Assembly: GCA_905339255.1 (NCBI GenBank)
Contig: CAJPFO010000098.1
Location: forward strand, 1-39,529
Origin: Myxococcaceae bacterium
GTDB taxonomy: Bacteria; Myxococcota_A; UBA9160
Direction of reading: 5' to 3'
Length of the DNA stretch: 39,529 nucleotides
Shown in pieces: positions 17,504 through 28,100 of the stretch. Below the pieces are notes generated by a model. It ran no database searches, was not told where the DNA came from, and saw nothing but the letters and a program-made list of their open reading frames with translations. The number at the start of each line of letters is the position of its first letter. The first letter of the stretch is position 1. Position numbers and translations under genes: made by a program.

Positions 17504-19678
17504 TTGCTCGCCGAACGGATCCTCGAGGGGCTCAACCCCGAGCAGCGACGCGCCTGCGAGGCGACCGAGGGGCCGCTCTGGGTCCTTGCGGGAGCGGGCA
17601 GCGGCAAGACGCGCGTGCTCGTCCATCGGATCGCGTACCTGATCGGCGGTTGCGGGATTCCTCCCGAGCAGATCCTCGCGGTGACCTTCACCAACAAGGC
17701 GGCCGGCGAGATGCGCGAGCGGGTCGAGAAGCTCCTCGGCCCCGACGGTGCGGGCGTCTTCGTCTCGACGTTCCACGCGGCCTGTGTGCGGATCCTGCGG
17801 CGCGACGTGGGACACCTCGGGCTCTCGCGGAGCTTCGCGATCTACGACGAGAGCGACTCGCTCGCGTCGGTCAAGGAGGCGCTTCGCCGCCTCGGCCTCG
17901 ATCCGAAGCAGTTCGATCCGCGCCGGCTTCGCTGGCGGATCGATCAATGGAAGAACGCCGGCGTGCTCCCGGCCCGGGCGGCCGAGGAGGCGAACGACCT
18001 CGACGCGAAGCGCTCGGCCGACGTCTACGCGCTCTACCAGCGCCTGCTCGCGGAACAGAACGCCCTCGATTTCGGCGACCTGATCCTGCAGACGACGGAG
18101 CTCTTCTCGCGCTTCCCGGACGTGCTGGCCTGGTACCGGCAGCGCTGGCAGTACGTGCTCGTCGACGAATACCAGGACACCAATCGCGTCCAGTACCTGC
18201 TCGTCAAGCAGCTCACCGAGGAGCATCGGAATCTCTGCGTCGTCGGAGATCCCAACCAGTCGATCTACGGCTGGAGGGGCGCCGACGTCCGGAATCTCCT
18301 CGACTTCGAACGGGATCACCCCGACGCGAAGATCGTGAAGCTCGAGCAGAACTACCGATCGACGAAGCCGATCCTCGCGGCGGCGTCGGCCGTGGTCGCG
18401 AACAACCGGGGCCCCCGGAGCGAGCTCTTCACCGAGCGCGAGGGCGGCGATCCGGTACGGCTCTACGAGGCGGTCGACGATCGTGACGAAGCACAGTTCG
18501 TGGTTCGCCAGATCGTCACCTCCGTTCGCGAGGAGGGCCGCTCGCTCGGCGATTTCGCGATCTTCTACCGGACCAACGCGCAATCCCGCTCGTTCGAGGA
18601 GGCGCTCCTCGAGATGGACGTCCCCTATGCGGTCGTCGGGGGCGTTCGCTTCTACGAGCGCGCCGAAGTGAAGGATGCGCTCGCGTACCTGCGTGCGTTC
18701 GTGAACCCCGCCGATGGAATGGCGCTTCGCCGGATCGTGAACAACCCGCCGCGCGGAATCGGCAAGACGACCCTCGACCGGGCCGACTCGCTCGCCGCGG
18801 AGCGAGGGTCGACGCTGCTCGACGCCCTCCGCGTCCTCGCGGGCGGTCCCGATGCCGGACGTTCCGGAGCGAAGCTCCGCGAGTTCCTCGCACTCTTCGA
18901 CGAGCTCGTTGCCGAGGTCCCGTTGCTCTCGCCGCCCGAGGCGCTCGCCGCGGTCCTCGAACGAAGCGGCTACCGCGCGCACCTCGAGCGGCAGGCAACC
19001 CCCGAAGCAGAAGGCCGGATCGAGAACCTCCGCGAGCTCGTCGCCGGCGCCGAGGACTTCGCGGCGGCGAACCCGGACGGCGCCGAGGATCGCTCGGTGC
19101 TCGAGCTCTTCCTCGATCAGGTGGCTCTGGTCTCGGATCTCGATGCCTACGAAGGTCGCGTCGACCGCGTCTCGCTCATGACGGCGCATACGGCCAAGGG
19201 GCTCGAGTTCCCGGTGGTCTTCCTGGTCGGAATGGAGGAAGGGCTCCTCCCGCACGCGGCATCGACTCGCGACACGGCAGGAATCGAAGAGGAACGCCGC
19301 CTTTGCTACGTCGGGATGACTCGCGCGATGGAGAAGCTCCATCTCACTTGCGCTTCCGAGCGGCGACGCTTCGGATCGCGGACCTTCTCGATCCCGTCGC
19401 GCTTCCTCTCGGAGATCCCGAAGGATCTCCTCGCTGGGGGGCTCGCAGCGCCGGCTGCGGGCTCCGGAGGCCGCTCGCTCGACTACTCGCTCGCGGACGA
19501 CGACGGCTCCGACCCCGGCAGGCTCCGCCCCGGGCTTCGCGTGCGGCATCCGATCTTCGGGACGGGGACGGTCGCGAGCGTGGTCGGGACGGGGGCGTCG
19601 CAGAAGCTCCAGATCCGCTTCGATCGCGTCGGAACGAAGACGCTCCTCGTCCGTTACGCAAACCTGGAGCCCGCCTAG
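17504..19678 (+). CDS. pcrA: PcrA/UvrD-type superfamily 1A DNA helicase
   Basis: A 3'-to-5' DNA helicase for repair and clearing proteins from DNA. Motifs in order are Q motif LNPEQRRAC, Walker A AGAGSGKTRVL (about 30-38), FTNKAAGEMRERV, motif II VDEYQDTN, motif III GDPNQSIYGWRGAD, motif IV QNYRSTKPIL, motif V TAHTAKGLEF and motif VI YVGMTRAMEKL. The C-terminus RVRHPIFGTGTVASV is the Tudor-like domain that lets PcrA/UvrD bind RNA polymerase. I choose TTG 17504 because GGGAG lies 6 bases upstream and the conserved N-terminus follows at once; TTG 17483 would add seven residues. It sits 39 bases after the DUF4105 gene and 4 before a methyltransferase, so it is probably co-transcribed with envelope genes. 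Confidence 0.95.
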   Translation: MLAERILEGLNPEQRRACEATEGPLWVLAGAGSGKTRVLVHRIAYLIGGCGIPPEQILAVTFTNKAAGEMRERVEKLLGPDGAGVFVSTFHAACVRILRRDVGHLGLSRSFAIYDESDSLASVKEALRRLGLDPKQFDPRRLRWRIDQWKNAGVLPARAAEEANDLDAKRSADVYALYQRLLAEQNALDFGDLILQTTELFSRFPDVLAWYRQRWQYVLVDEYQDTNRVQYLLVKQLTEEHRNLCVVGDPNQSIYGWRGADVRNLLDFERDHPDAKIVKLEQNYRSTKPILAAASAVVANNRGPRSELFTEREGGDPVRLYEAVDDRDEAQFVVRQIVTSVREEGRSLGDFAIFYRTNAQSRSFEEALLEMDVPYAVVGGVRFYERAEVKDALAYLRAFVNPADGMALRRIVNNPPRGIGKTTLDRADSLAAERGSTLLDALRVLAGGPDAGRSGAKLREFLALFDELVAEVPLLSPPEALAAVLERSGYRAHLERQATPEAEGRIENLRELVAGAEDFAAANPDGAEDRSVLELFLDQVALVSDLDAYEGRVDRVSLMTAHTAKGLEFPVVFLVGMEEGLLPHAASTRDTAGIEEERRLCYVGMTRAMEKLHLTCASERRRFGSRTFSIPSRFLSEIPKDLLAGGLAAPAAGSGGRSLDYSLADDDGSDPGRLRPGLRVRHPIFGTGTVASVVGTGASQKLQIRFDRVGTKTLLVRYANLEPA

Positions 19679-19682
19679 ACCC

Positions 19683-20738
19683 GTGTCGATCTTCAGTGGA
19701 CTCGACGACCTCACGCACGGCCGAACCCTCGCGGCGACCTTCGATGCGTTCGCGCGGGTTCATCTCCTACGCGTGGGGCTCGAGCTCGGCCTGTTCGAGG
19801 CATTGCGCCGCCCCCTCGCAGCGGAAGCGCTCGCTGCGAAGGTGGGGCTCGCCGAGGACCTGGTCCGCTCGTGGCTCATCGCCTGCGAGCGCATCGACCT
19901 GGTTCGGGCCGGACGGGAGGGACACGAGCTCGCAGACCTCACGCGTTTCCTCCTCGACTCGCCGGAAGCCCCCGCATTGCGCGCGCTCCTCGATCAGGTG
20001 GCGCTCGGCTGGGGGGCGCGCTTCCAGGAGCTTCCGCAGCTCCTGAAGGGTGCCGCCCGCCCGCACTTCGGTTCTCCCGAGGAGACGCGGAGAATCGCCG
20101 CGGCCTCGCGGGTGGTCGAAAAGCGGGCGCTCGCGGCGCTCGCGCGGATTCCCGGGACGAGTCGTGCGCGCCGCGTCCTCGACATCGGATGCGGACACGG
20201 GACGTATCTCGCGGGCTTTCTCGCTCGCTTCCGTGATGCGCAGGGAGTCGGCGTCGAGCTCGATCCGGTGGTCGCGGAAGATGCGCGACGAACGCTCCGC
20301 GAGGCCGAGGTTTGGCGCCGCGGCGAGATCCGCGTCGGCGACTTCATGAGCGCCGAGCTTCCGATCGGATTCGATCTGATCCTGCTCAACAACAACCTCC
20401 ATTACTTCGCGCCGGCCGAGCATGCGGCGCTCTTCCGGCGCGCCTTCGCGAAGCTCGCCCCGGGCGGCGTCCTCGCGATCCAGACCGGAGTCGTCGAGCC
20501 CGGCCGGGTCTCGCGATGGCTCGGCGCCGACGCCGAGATGGCGCTCTTCGACCTCTTCTTGCGCTGTCACGAAAATCTCCATGGCCTCCCGGACCTTCCT
20601 GCGCTGCACGAGCGACTGCGCGCGACGGGTTTCGCCTCGACGGGTGAGGTTGCCGTGTGGCCCGGCGGAAGCGCTCGCTACGTGTTCGCGACTCGGGCCG
20701 AGACGGAGGGCGGTGAGGAGGCCACGGCTCGGCCTTGA
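19683..20738 (+). CDS. SAM-dependent methyltransferase with N-terminal winged-helix dimerisation domain
   Basis: A 351-residue protein of the small-molecule O-methyltransferase type. Residues 14-95 form the helical dimerisation domain (LLRVGLELGLFEAL, LAAKVGLAEDLVRSWL). The Rossmann domain follows with motif I VLDIGCGHGTYL (165-176), an acidic residue ending strand 2 (GVGVELD), a motif IV region LILLNNNLHYF, and LAPGGVLAIQT. The motif IV region has Asn-Asn-Asn-Leu-His where many homologues have a histidine used as base. The substrate is unknown; polyketide, sugar or lipid acceptors are all possible. The start is GTG 19683, four bases after the helicase stop. A second, unrelated methyltransferase follows 57 bases downstream. 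Confidence 0.85.
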   Translation: MSIFSGLDDLTHGRTLAATFDAFARVHLLRVGLELGLFEALRRPLAAEALAAKVGLAEDLVRSWLIACERIDLVRAGREGHELADLTRFLLDSPEAPALRALLDQVALGWGARFQELPQLLKGAARPHFGSPEETRRIAAASRVVEKRALAALARIPGTSRARRVLDIGCGHGTYLAGFLARFRDAQGVGVELDPVVAEDARRTLREAEVWRRGEIRVGDFMSAELPIGFDLILLNNNLHYFAPAEHAALFRRAFAKLAPGGVLAIQTGVVEPGRVSRWLGADAEMALFDLFLRCHENLHGLPDLPALHERLRATGFASTGEVAVWPGGSARYVFATRAETEGGEEATARP

Positions 20739-20795
20739 CCCCGGCGCGCTGCCCCCCGACGCTTGCGCGCTCCCGCCGTGGCGAAGAGGGGGAGG

Positions 20796-21803
20796 ATGGC
20801 TCGCGGCCTTCACGATCGAGCGGTGAGCGACCTCCCCGGTGTGCCCGAGGTCGTCGGGACCGCGTGCCCCGTGTGCGGCGGCGCGTGGGCGAGGCCTCGC
20901 TTCGCGATCGAGGGGTTCGCATCGCGGCTCGTCGAGTGCACGGATTGCGGGCTCGGTCGTCTCGACCCGCTTCCGTCCGAGGCCGACCTCGACGCCCACT
21001 ATCCGGACGCCTACTACGGCGATCCGGGACGGAAGTTCCGGGGACCGGTCGAAGGGATCGTGCGGATCCTCGGTACGAGGCACATCCGGTTCCTCTCGCG
21101 AGGGGTTCGTCCGGGAGGCCGCCTGCTCGACGTCGGCTGTGGTCGCGGGGTGCTGCTCTCGGAACTCGCCGAGCGCGGCTTCGAGGTCCACGGCGTCGAG
21201 CGGTCGAAGGCGGCGGCAGAAGGCGCCGACCCGCGTGCGGAGATCCGTATCGTCTCGCGGCTCGCCGACGCGGAGTATCGTGATTCGTTCTTCGACGCGA
21301 TCGTGATCTGGCACGTGCTCGAGCATCTGCGGGAGCCGGTCGAAACCGTTCGGGAGATCCACCGGATCCTCGCTCCGGGCGGAAAGCTCGTGGTCGCGGT
21401 CCCGAACTTCTCGAGCCTCCAGGCGAAGCGCGCGGGGGCCGCCTGGTTCCACCTCGATCTCCCGCGACACGTCTTCCACTTTCCGCTCGCCGCGTTGCGG
21501 AGGCTCCTCGTAGAGAGCGGGTTCTCGATCGAATCCGAGCACCACTTCTCCCTGCGGCAGAATCCCTTCGGAGAGGTCCAGAGTCGCTCGAATCGCCGGA
21601 GCGATCTTCCGCGGAACGGACTCTACACGCTGCTCCACGAACGCCACCCGGGAGACCCGCCGCCCTTCGACGCGAGAACGCGACGCCGGCTCGTCCTCCG
21701 CGGGCTCGCGCTCGCTCCCCTCGCGCTCGCAACCACGGTCGCCGAGACACTGTGGCGCTCGGGTGCCACGATTCACGTCGTCGCCCGCAGGAACGCTCGA
21801 TGA
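20796..21803 (+). CDS. Class I SAM methyltransferase with N-terminal CxxC zinc-ribbon-like motif
   Basis: A 335-residue protein opening with two CxxC pairs (CPVCGG at 24-29 and CTDCGLG at 48-54), a probable zinc site of the type seen in methyltransferases of sugar and cell-surface clusters. The catalytic domain has motif I LLDVGCGRGVLL (110-121), VERSKAAAEGA, DAIVIWHVLEHLREP and ILAPGGKLVVAVPN; the WHVLEHL signature is that of Methyltransf_11/23-type enzymes. A C-terminal hydrophobic helix (LALAPLALATTVAETL) may associate with the membrane. Starts at TTG 20763, GTG 20778, ATG 20796 and GTG 20823 are all possible; I prefer ATG 20796, preceded by a G-rich run. The stop overlaps the next gene (ATGA), coupling it to the TMTC-like proteins. 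Confidence 0.85.
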   Translation: MARGLHDRAVSDLPGVPEVVGTACPVCGGAWARPRFAIEGFASRLVECTDCGLGRLDPLPSEADLDAHYPDAYYGDPGRKFRGPVEGIVRILGTRHIRFLSRGVRPGGRLLDVGCGRGVLLSELAERGFEVHGVERSKAAAEGADPRAEIRIVSRLADAEYRDSFFDAIVIWHVLEHLREPVETVREIHRILAPGGKLVVAVPNFSSLQAKRAGAAWFHLDLPRHVFHFPLAALRRLLVESGFSIESEHHFSLRQNPFGEVQSRSNRRSDLPRNGLYTLLHERHPGDPPPFDARTRRRLVLRGLALAPLALATTVAETLWRSGATIHVVARRNAR

Positions 21804-23467
21804 GGGCGGCGATGGAGGTTCGCGCAGCGATCGGTCTCCCCCGGTCGGCGCTCGCGCCGAAGGAGCTCGCCCTCGTCTTCGTCGCGTTCGCCGCGCTCGC
21901 GCTCGCGCTCTACTCGAGGTCTCTCGCGGGCGAGTTCCTCTCGGACGATCTCGGCTACATCGTGACGAACCCCTGGGTGCAGTCGCTCACACTCGAGAAC
22001 ACCCAGGCGATTCTCGACCCATTCGGTGCGCCGGCCGCCTACACCGCGAACTGGGCGCCGGTCCATCTTCTCGTCCACGCCCTCGAATGGAAACTCTTCG
22101 GCGCGCAGACCCTGGGCTGGCGGATCGTGAACGTCCTCGCGCACGCGCTCATCTCGACGCTGCTCGTCTCGGTCTTCCTTCGAGCGGGCGCCACCCGTGC
22201 GGCGGCGCTCCTCGCCGCGCTCGTCTTCCTGGTGCATCCGGCCAACGTCGAGGTGGTGGCCTGGATCTCTCAGCTCAAGACGATCCTCTGTCTCGGCTTC
22301 GGCCTGGGCGCCGTGCTGCTCCATCCTCGCCGGCCTGCACTCGCCGCGCTGCTCTTCGCACTCGGCATCCTCTCGAAGACGACGGCGGTCTTCGCGCTCC
22401 CGGTGGCAGTACTCCTCGCGCTGCGCCGCGAGCGCGACCCCGACACCGAGCCACGACGGATCGACTGGCTCGTCGTCTGGGGCCTCGTCTTCGCCGCGTA
22501 TGCGCTTCCCCAGCTTCTCGCCTTCGAGCGTCTCGGAGAAGCGCAGGGCGCCATCGTCCCGGCGTCGGCCGCCGATCGCTTCCGCACCATGGTCGCGATC
22601 GCCGCCCGCTACCTGGTGATGGCGGCGACGTCGTACGGCGTCGCGACTTTCCAGGAGCCTCCGGCGCCGCGCTCGTGGCTCGACCCCTGGTTCGTTGCTG
22701 GCGTCGCCGCCGGGATGCCGCTCGCCGTTCACGCGAGCCGAGCCGTCGTGACGCGTCGCGCCGAGGGCGCGTTCTGGCTCTGGGCCGCCGCCGCCTACGC
22801 GCCGGTCTCGCAGATCTTTCCCTTCCTCTACCCGATGGCCGATCGTTACCTCTACGTGGTCCTGCCGGGCCTCGCCGGGGTGGCGTGCCTCGCGGCGGCG
22901 CGGGTTCCGTCGAAAGGCGCGGTTCGCTGGGTTTCGCTCGTCGCGGGGATCGCCCTCGCCGCATTCTTCTCGGTACGGACTTTCGAGCGCTCGCTCGTGT
23001 TCCGGAGCAACCTCTCGACGCAGGTCGATTCGGCGCGCGCCTGGCCCGAGGGAATTGCCGGGAGCTTTCTCTCGGCGCGCCGCGCCGCGGCGTCGGGAGA
23101 CGTGGACGGCGTCGTCGTCCTGATCCGCCGCGCGGCCAACGCGGGCTTCGACGGCTGGTCGCAGCTCGATGGGGATCCCGGATTCGCCGGCGTGCGGAAC
23201 GATCCCCGCTTCCGCGCGCTCGTCCACGAGGTGGCTGGGCGCTGGATTGCGATCGCGCGCTCGCGCGGCGCGTCGACACGGCTCGAACTTCGCGCCCTCG
23301 CGAGGGCGCATGCCGTGCGCGGCGAGTGGCCCGAAGCCGTCGACGCGCTCGAGCGGGCGACGGCGGTGGGAGGCGTCGCGGATGCGGAGGTGGCCGCAGA
23401 GCTCGCGCGGGCACGTCGCGCGCTCGGGGACGATCCGGAAAGGAGCGAGGGTGCCGCGCCGCGCTGA
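21800..23467 (+). CDS. TMTC-like GT-C membrane glycosyltransferase homologue, copy 1
   Basis: A 555-residue integral membrane protein. TM1 (about 22-40) is followed by FLSDDLGYIVTNP with the Asp49-Asp50 pair typical of the first outer loop of GT-C enzymes. Further marks are HPANVEVVAWISQLKT after TM3-4, several more membrane helices, FPFLYPMADRYLYVVLPG, and a soluble C-terminal part (about 400-555). These match the eukaryotic TMTC O-mannosyltransferases and their bacterial relatives, which use polyprenyl-phosphate sugars; the C-terminal part is helical and could be a degenerate TPR. The ATG at 21800 overlaps the preceding stop. Donor and acceptor are unknown. It is a paralogue of the next gene, which overlaps it by 17 bases. 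Confidence 0.82.
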   Translation: MRAAMEVRAAIGLPRSALAPKELALVFVAFAALALALYSRSLAGEFLSDDLGYIVTNPWVQSLTLENTQAILDPFGAPAAYTANWAPVHLLVHALEWKLFGAQTLGWRIVNVLAHALISTLLVSVFLRAGATRAAALLAALVFLVHPANVEVVAWISQLKTILCLGFGLGAVLLHPRRPALAALLFALGILSKTTAVFALPVAVLLALRRERDPDTEPRRIDWLVVWGLVFAAYALPQLLAFERLGEAQGAIVPASAADRFRTMVAIAARYLVMAATSYGVATFQEPPAPRSWLDPWFVAGVAAGMPLAVHASRAVVTRRAEGAFWLWAAAAYAPVSQIFPFLYPMADRYLYVVLPGLAGVACLAAARVPSKGAVRWVSLVAGIALAAFFSVRTFERSLVFRSNLSTQVDSARAWPEGIAGSFLSARRAAASGDVDGVVVLIRRAANAGFDGWSQLDGDPGFAGVRNDPRFRALVHEVAGRWIAIARSRGASTRLELRALARAHAVRGEWPEAVDALERATAVGGVADAEVAAELARARRALGDDPERSEGAAPR

Positions 23468-25115
23468 TCGCGGTCGGGACGGGCGTCGCGCCGCCGTGCG
23501 CGGTTCGCAAGGGCTCCTCGAGGCCCTCGCGCTCTTCGCGGTCTATCTCGCGGCGCTCCTCGTCGTCTACGCTCCGGCGCTCCGCGGCCCGTTCTTTTCC
23601 GACGATCTCCACTACGTCGCGACCAATCCCTACGTCCACGCGCTCACGCTCGAGAACCTCCGACAGATCCTCGATCCAGCGAGCCCGGCGAGCGTCTTCG
23701 TCGTCAACTACACGCCCGTGCACCTGCTCCTCCACGCGCTCGCCTGGCGCGCCTTCGGCCCGGACGTCCTCGGCCATCATGTCCTCAATCTCGCGCTCCA
23801 TGCCGCGGGATCGGTGCTCCTCGTGGGCGTCTTCCGTGCATCGGGGATCGGGAGACTCGCTGCGCTCGCGGGAGGGACGCTCTTCGTCCTGCATCCGGCC
23901 AATGTCGAGGCGGTCGCGTGGATCTCGCAGACGAAGACGGTTTCGTGCTTCGTGCTCTCGATGGCGACACTCCTTCTCTTTCCGAAACGGCCCGGCCTCG
24001 CGACGCCCGCGTTCTTCCTCGCGCTTCTCGCGAAGCCGACGGGAGCCTTCCTGCTTCCCGTCGCGGGCATGCTCGCCTTCGTCCGGCTCTGGCGAGGCGC
24101 ACCGCCGTGGCGGCATCTCGTCTGGCTCGGTGTCTGGGTGGTGGGGTTCCTGGTCGTCTCGATCGCGCAGATCGAGGTGAACCGCCGCTCGGGCTCTCCC
24201 GACGCAGGGCTCGGCCCCGAGGGACTCGAGCGGATCCCGCTCGTGTTCGGAATCGCGCTTCGCTACCTCTGGATGTCCGCGACCTCGCTCGGGGTCTCGG
24301 CCTTCCACGAGCCGCCCAAGCACGCCTCGTTCGCGGATCCGGCCTTTCTCGCTTCGATCCCCATCCTCGCCGTGTGCGCGGTCCGCGCAGTCCGCTCGGT
24401 GATTGGCCGGCGCGAAGAGGCCGTGTACTGGGTCCTCGCCGCGTCTTCGTTCGCGCCGATCTCTCAGATCTTCCCGTTCCTCTACCCGATGGCCGATCGC
24501 TATCTCTACTTCATCCTCCCGGGTCTCATCGGCGTGGCTTTGTTCGTGCTGCGAGACGTCGAGGCGGCGCTACCCGCCGCGCTTCGCGAGCAGGCGACGC
24601 GAGCCGCCATCGCGCTCGCACTCGTTCTTTGCATCGTCTTCGCCGTGCGAGGCCACGCGCGTGCCGAGCTCTTCGGGAATCCGGCGCTCCTGCTCGTCGA
24701 TGCGGCACGCAACTACCCCGGCGGGGTTTCGGCGAACCTCCTCCGTGCGCGAGGGGCCGCGCGCGAAGGGGACGTGCGCGCGGCGATCGAGGCGCTCGAG
24801 GCCGCCCGTGCGCGCGGCTGGAACCGCTTCGAGCAACTCGAGAACGATCCGGTCTGGGATCCGATCCGATCCGATCCTCGCTTCCGGGGTCTGGTTCGGG
24901 AGATCGCGGCATGGTGGATCGAGCGTTCGGAGCAGCTCGAGAACCCGACGCAGATGGAACTCCGCGTTCGCGCGATCGCGCACCTCGCTCGCGGCGAGCG
25001 GGATCTCGCGATCGAGTCGCTCGAGGCCGCGCTCGCTCTGGGTGGGCCGATCGACGAACGGATCCGCGAAGAGCTCGCCGAACTCCGGCGCGGATCGCCT
25101 CAACCTTCTCGCTGA
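23451..25115 (+). CDS. TMTC-like GT-C membrane glycosyltransferase homologue, copy 2
   Basis: A 554-residue paralogue of the preceding gene with the same length and order. It has TM1, FFSDDLHYVATNPYVHALT (Asp51-Asp52), HPANVEAVAWISQTKT, a multi-helix core, FPFLYPMADRYLYFILPG and a soluble helical C-terminus with ENDPVWDPIRSDPRFRGLV. The last motif matches GDPGFAGVRNDPRFRALV in copy 1, so the duplication includes the C-terminal domain. The start is GTG 23451 with AAGGAG five bases upstream; the frame stays open earlier, but that part lies inside copy 1 and is not conserved. The stop lies inside the 3' end of the convergent spermidine-synthase fusion gene (16-base overlap), and no terminator is visible. 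Confidence 0.82.
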   Translation: MPRRADRGRDGRRAAVRGSQGLLEALALFAVYLAALLVVYAPALRGPFFSDDLHYVATNPYVHALTLENLRQILDPASPASVFVVNYTPVHLLLHALAWRAFGPDVLGHHVLNLALHAAGSVLLVGVFRASGIGRLAALAGGTLFVLHPANVEAVAWISQTKTVSCFVLSMATLLLFPKRPGLATPAFFLALLAKPTGAFLLPVAGMLAFVRLWRGAPPWRHLVWLGVWVVGFLVVSIAQIEVNRRSGSPDAGLGPEGLERIPLVFGIALRYLWMSATSLGVSAFHEPPKHASFADPAFLASIPILAVCAVRAVRSVIGRREEAVYWVLAASSFAPISQIFPFLYPMADRYLYFILPGLIGVALFVLRDVEAALPAALREQATRAAIALALVLCIVFAVRGHARAELFGNPALLLVDAARNYPGGVSANLLRARGAAREGDVRAAIEALEAARARGWNRFEQLENDPVWDPIRSDPRFRGLVREIAAWWIERSEQLENPTQMELRVRAIAHLARGERDLAIESLEAALALGGPIDERIREELAELRRGSPQPSR

Positions 25116-28100
25116 GCGGGGACCGCGTCCGAGCCGCGATCGGGATCGGGCCCGTCCCCGGCGAAGGGCGCGAGGCGCGCGCGGATCACTCTCGCCTCGT
25201 CCGTGAGCTCCGGAGGGAGGTCGAGCCGATCGAGGGTCTCGAGGATCAGGCGCGCACTCCCCTTGGTTCGCGTCCGCGGTGCACGCTCGATCGACGCCGC
25301 GAGCTCGGAGGCGAGGCCGAGCGCTGCACGCGAATGGCCCGCCTGCGCGGCGGCGCGGATCCGGAGGACGAGCCCGGGAACCGACCCGTCGAGCGCACTC
25401 GCGCGATCGAGGAGCGCCATCGCCTCGCGTGCATTCGCGGCGTCGCCTCGGTCGAGTCGCCACGCAGCTCGCAGGCGAAGCGCATCGGATACCGCCGGAT
25501 CACCCGCCGGGACCGCCGCGAGTCGCTCCTCGATCCTCTCGAGGTCGTCGAAGCGGCCCGCACTCTCGAGCTTCCATCCCTCGACGACTGCGGACTGCTC
25601 GCTCGAGAGCCCCGCGGCCAGCTCGAGCGCACGTTCATTTCCCTGTTCGAGGGCTCTGCGTCGGATCTGGACGAGCGCGAAGCGCGCCTCGGTCTGGTTC
25701 GGATCGAGCCGGAGCGCGTCGCTCAGGAGCGCGGCTGCGCGCTCGTCGCGCCCCGCGGCACGTTCAGCCAGCCCGAGCGCGGTCTGCCGCTCGGCGGAGT
25801 CCGGAATCGCCGCCGCGACGGCCTGTGCACGCTCGCCGAGCCCGGCGGCGAGGAGCCTGCGGACGTCGCGAAGTCGCGCTCCGGGAGGAGCTTCTCGGAC
25901 GAGGGGATCGAAGGGGCCGAGGACGCGGCTCGCCCCGGCGGCGCGAAGCGCATCGGTTCGCAGGGTGCTCGTGCTCCGTGTCTCGAAGAAGTTGTGGTCG
26001 TCGGTATTGACGAGCGCCCCCTTCGCGAACGCACGCGATCCCGGCGCATCGAGCACGCGAGCGCGAAGGACGTCGGAAGCGCCGGAGACGCCGATCTGCG
26101 CATAGGTCGCGGGGTCCTTCGCGATCGCGCGGTCGGCGGACGAGGCCAGATCGAGAGGCGCCTTCGACGCGAGGAAGAGGACGGCGTTCGCTTCGGGACG
26201 GTAGACCTCGACGAAAGGGAATACCTCGAGAAGCGTCGCGACCAGACTCCGGAGCAGGAATTCGTCGACGAAGGCGAGGCCGATCCACTGGACGAAGACC
26301 CCGTCTTCGGCCAAGCGATCCCGGGCGAGCTCGAAGAACTCCTTCGTATAGAGATGCGAGGCGCCTGCCGTCCATGGGTGCGAGGGCTGGGAGGTGATGG
26401 CGTCGAAGCGCGCGTCGGTGAGGACGAGCGAGCCCCGCGCGTCGTTCACGTGGAGTCGCACCCTCGGATCGGCGAGCGGATCGCGGCGTCTTTCTCCGGA
26501 GACGGCGCGGTTCGCGGCCACGACCTCGGGTTCGAGCTCGATCACGTCGATCTCCTCGACGCTTCGAGGAACGTCCTCGACTGCGAGGCCTCCGCCGAGG
26601 CCGACGACGACGAGCTGCTTCGCGTCGGGTCTCGCGAGCACGGGGAGCGCCGAGAGCCATCCGTTCACGGGATAGCGTCCCGCACGGTCTCCCGTCGCTC
26701 CGATCGATGCCTCCGGGAGACCGTTGGTCCGCAGATGCCAGGTGCCCGGATCGCCCGCCCGCTGCAGCAAGAGGACCGTCGCGCCGCGGCCGACGGCGAA
26801 GTAGGTGACCTCTCCCTCGGCGGGCTGCAGGTCGAACGGCGAGCTGCGGAGCAGGCGCCACGGCGTTGCGGGCGGAACGACGAGCGCGATCGCTGCGCCC
26901 ACGGCAGAAGTTGCGAGGAGCACCTTCGCCCTCGGTGCTGCGAACCACGATGCGATGCCCGCGAGCACGAGGTTCGCGAGCGCCGCCGCGAGCACCGAAC
27001 CCCGATAGCCGAGAAGCGGAACGACGAAGAAGCCCGCTCCGACGGCGCCTGCGATCGCGCCGACGGTGTTCCAAGAGTAGACGCGGGCGGTGGCCGCCGA
27101 GGCGTCGGCTGCGCTCCGAGCGAGGATCCGTACCGCGAACGGGAAGGTCGCTCCGATGCAGAGCGTCGAGGGCAAGAGGACCGATGCGGAGAGCGCCGCG
27201 TTCGCGCCGAGGCTTCCCTGCCAGCCGGCGCCGAGCGCGACGGCGAGCGCAGGCAGGGCATCGACCCCGGCGAATGCCACGAGCGAGAGCGCGGCCGTTC
27301 CGAGCTGTGCGATCGCGAAGCCGCGGGTTGCCCGCTCGCGCGTGGTGGCGAGCCGCGCTGCAATCGCACTTCCGATCGTGATGCCGACCAGGAAGCTCGC
27401 GAGCATGGTCGAGAAGGCGTAGACGCTTCCGCCGAGAACGTGCCCGAGAAGCCTCGTCCAGAGCACCTCGTAGGTGAACGAGCAGATTCCCGAGAGCAAG
27501 ATCACGGGAAGGATCCAACTGCCGGCCACCCGCCTGACCTCAGCGCTCGGAGCGGCCGCCTCGGCCACCGGCCCGGGTGGGAGGCGCGCGAGAAGCGTAG
27601 CCACCACGAAGACGAGCGCATTGATCGAGGCGCCGACGAGTACCGTCGCGTGCTGCCCGATCGCGGGCAGGAGGAAGAACGCCGCGCAGAGCGTGCCGCA
27701 GACGGCTCCTGCGGTGTTGGTGGCGTAGAGGAGTCCGATCCTCGCGCCGATCTCGCGCTCTTCGCGGACTGCGTGCCGTGCCAGCATCGGGAGCGTCGCC
27801 CCCATGAGCCCCGTCGGGACGAAGAGGATCAAGAAGCTCGAGAGCAGGTAGTAGACCGCCTGGAGGCCCCCTCCCGCTGTGGGGGGGGTGTCTGCGCCGC
27901 CGAAGAGCGCGACGTAGAGGTCGGTCGAGAGCCCGACGGCCACCGGGACGGCGAGCGCCGACGCGGCGATCCCGAGCTCGAGCAACCCGTAGGTGAGGAC
28001 GGGGCGACGGACTCGCTCGGCGAAGCGACCGGCAATCGCCGCACCGCCGGCAAGGCCGCCCATGTAGGCCGCGAGCACCGTCGCGACGGCGAGCTCCGAG

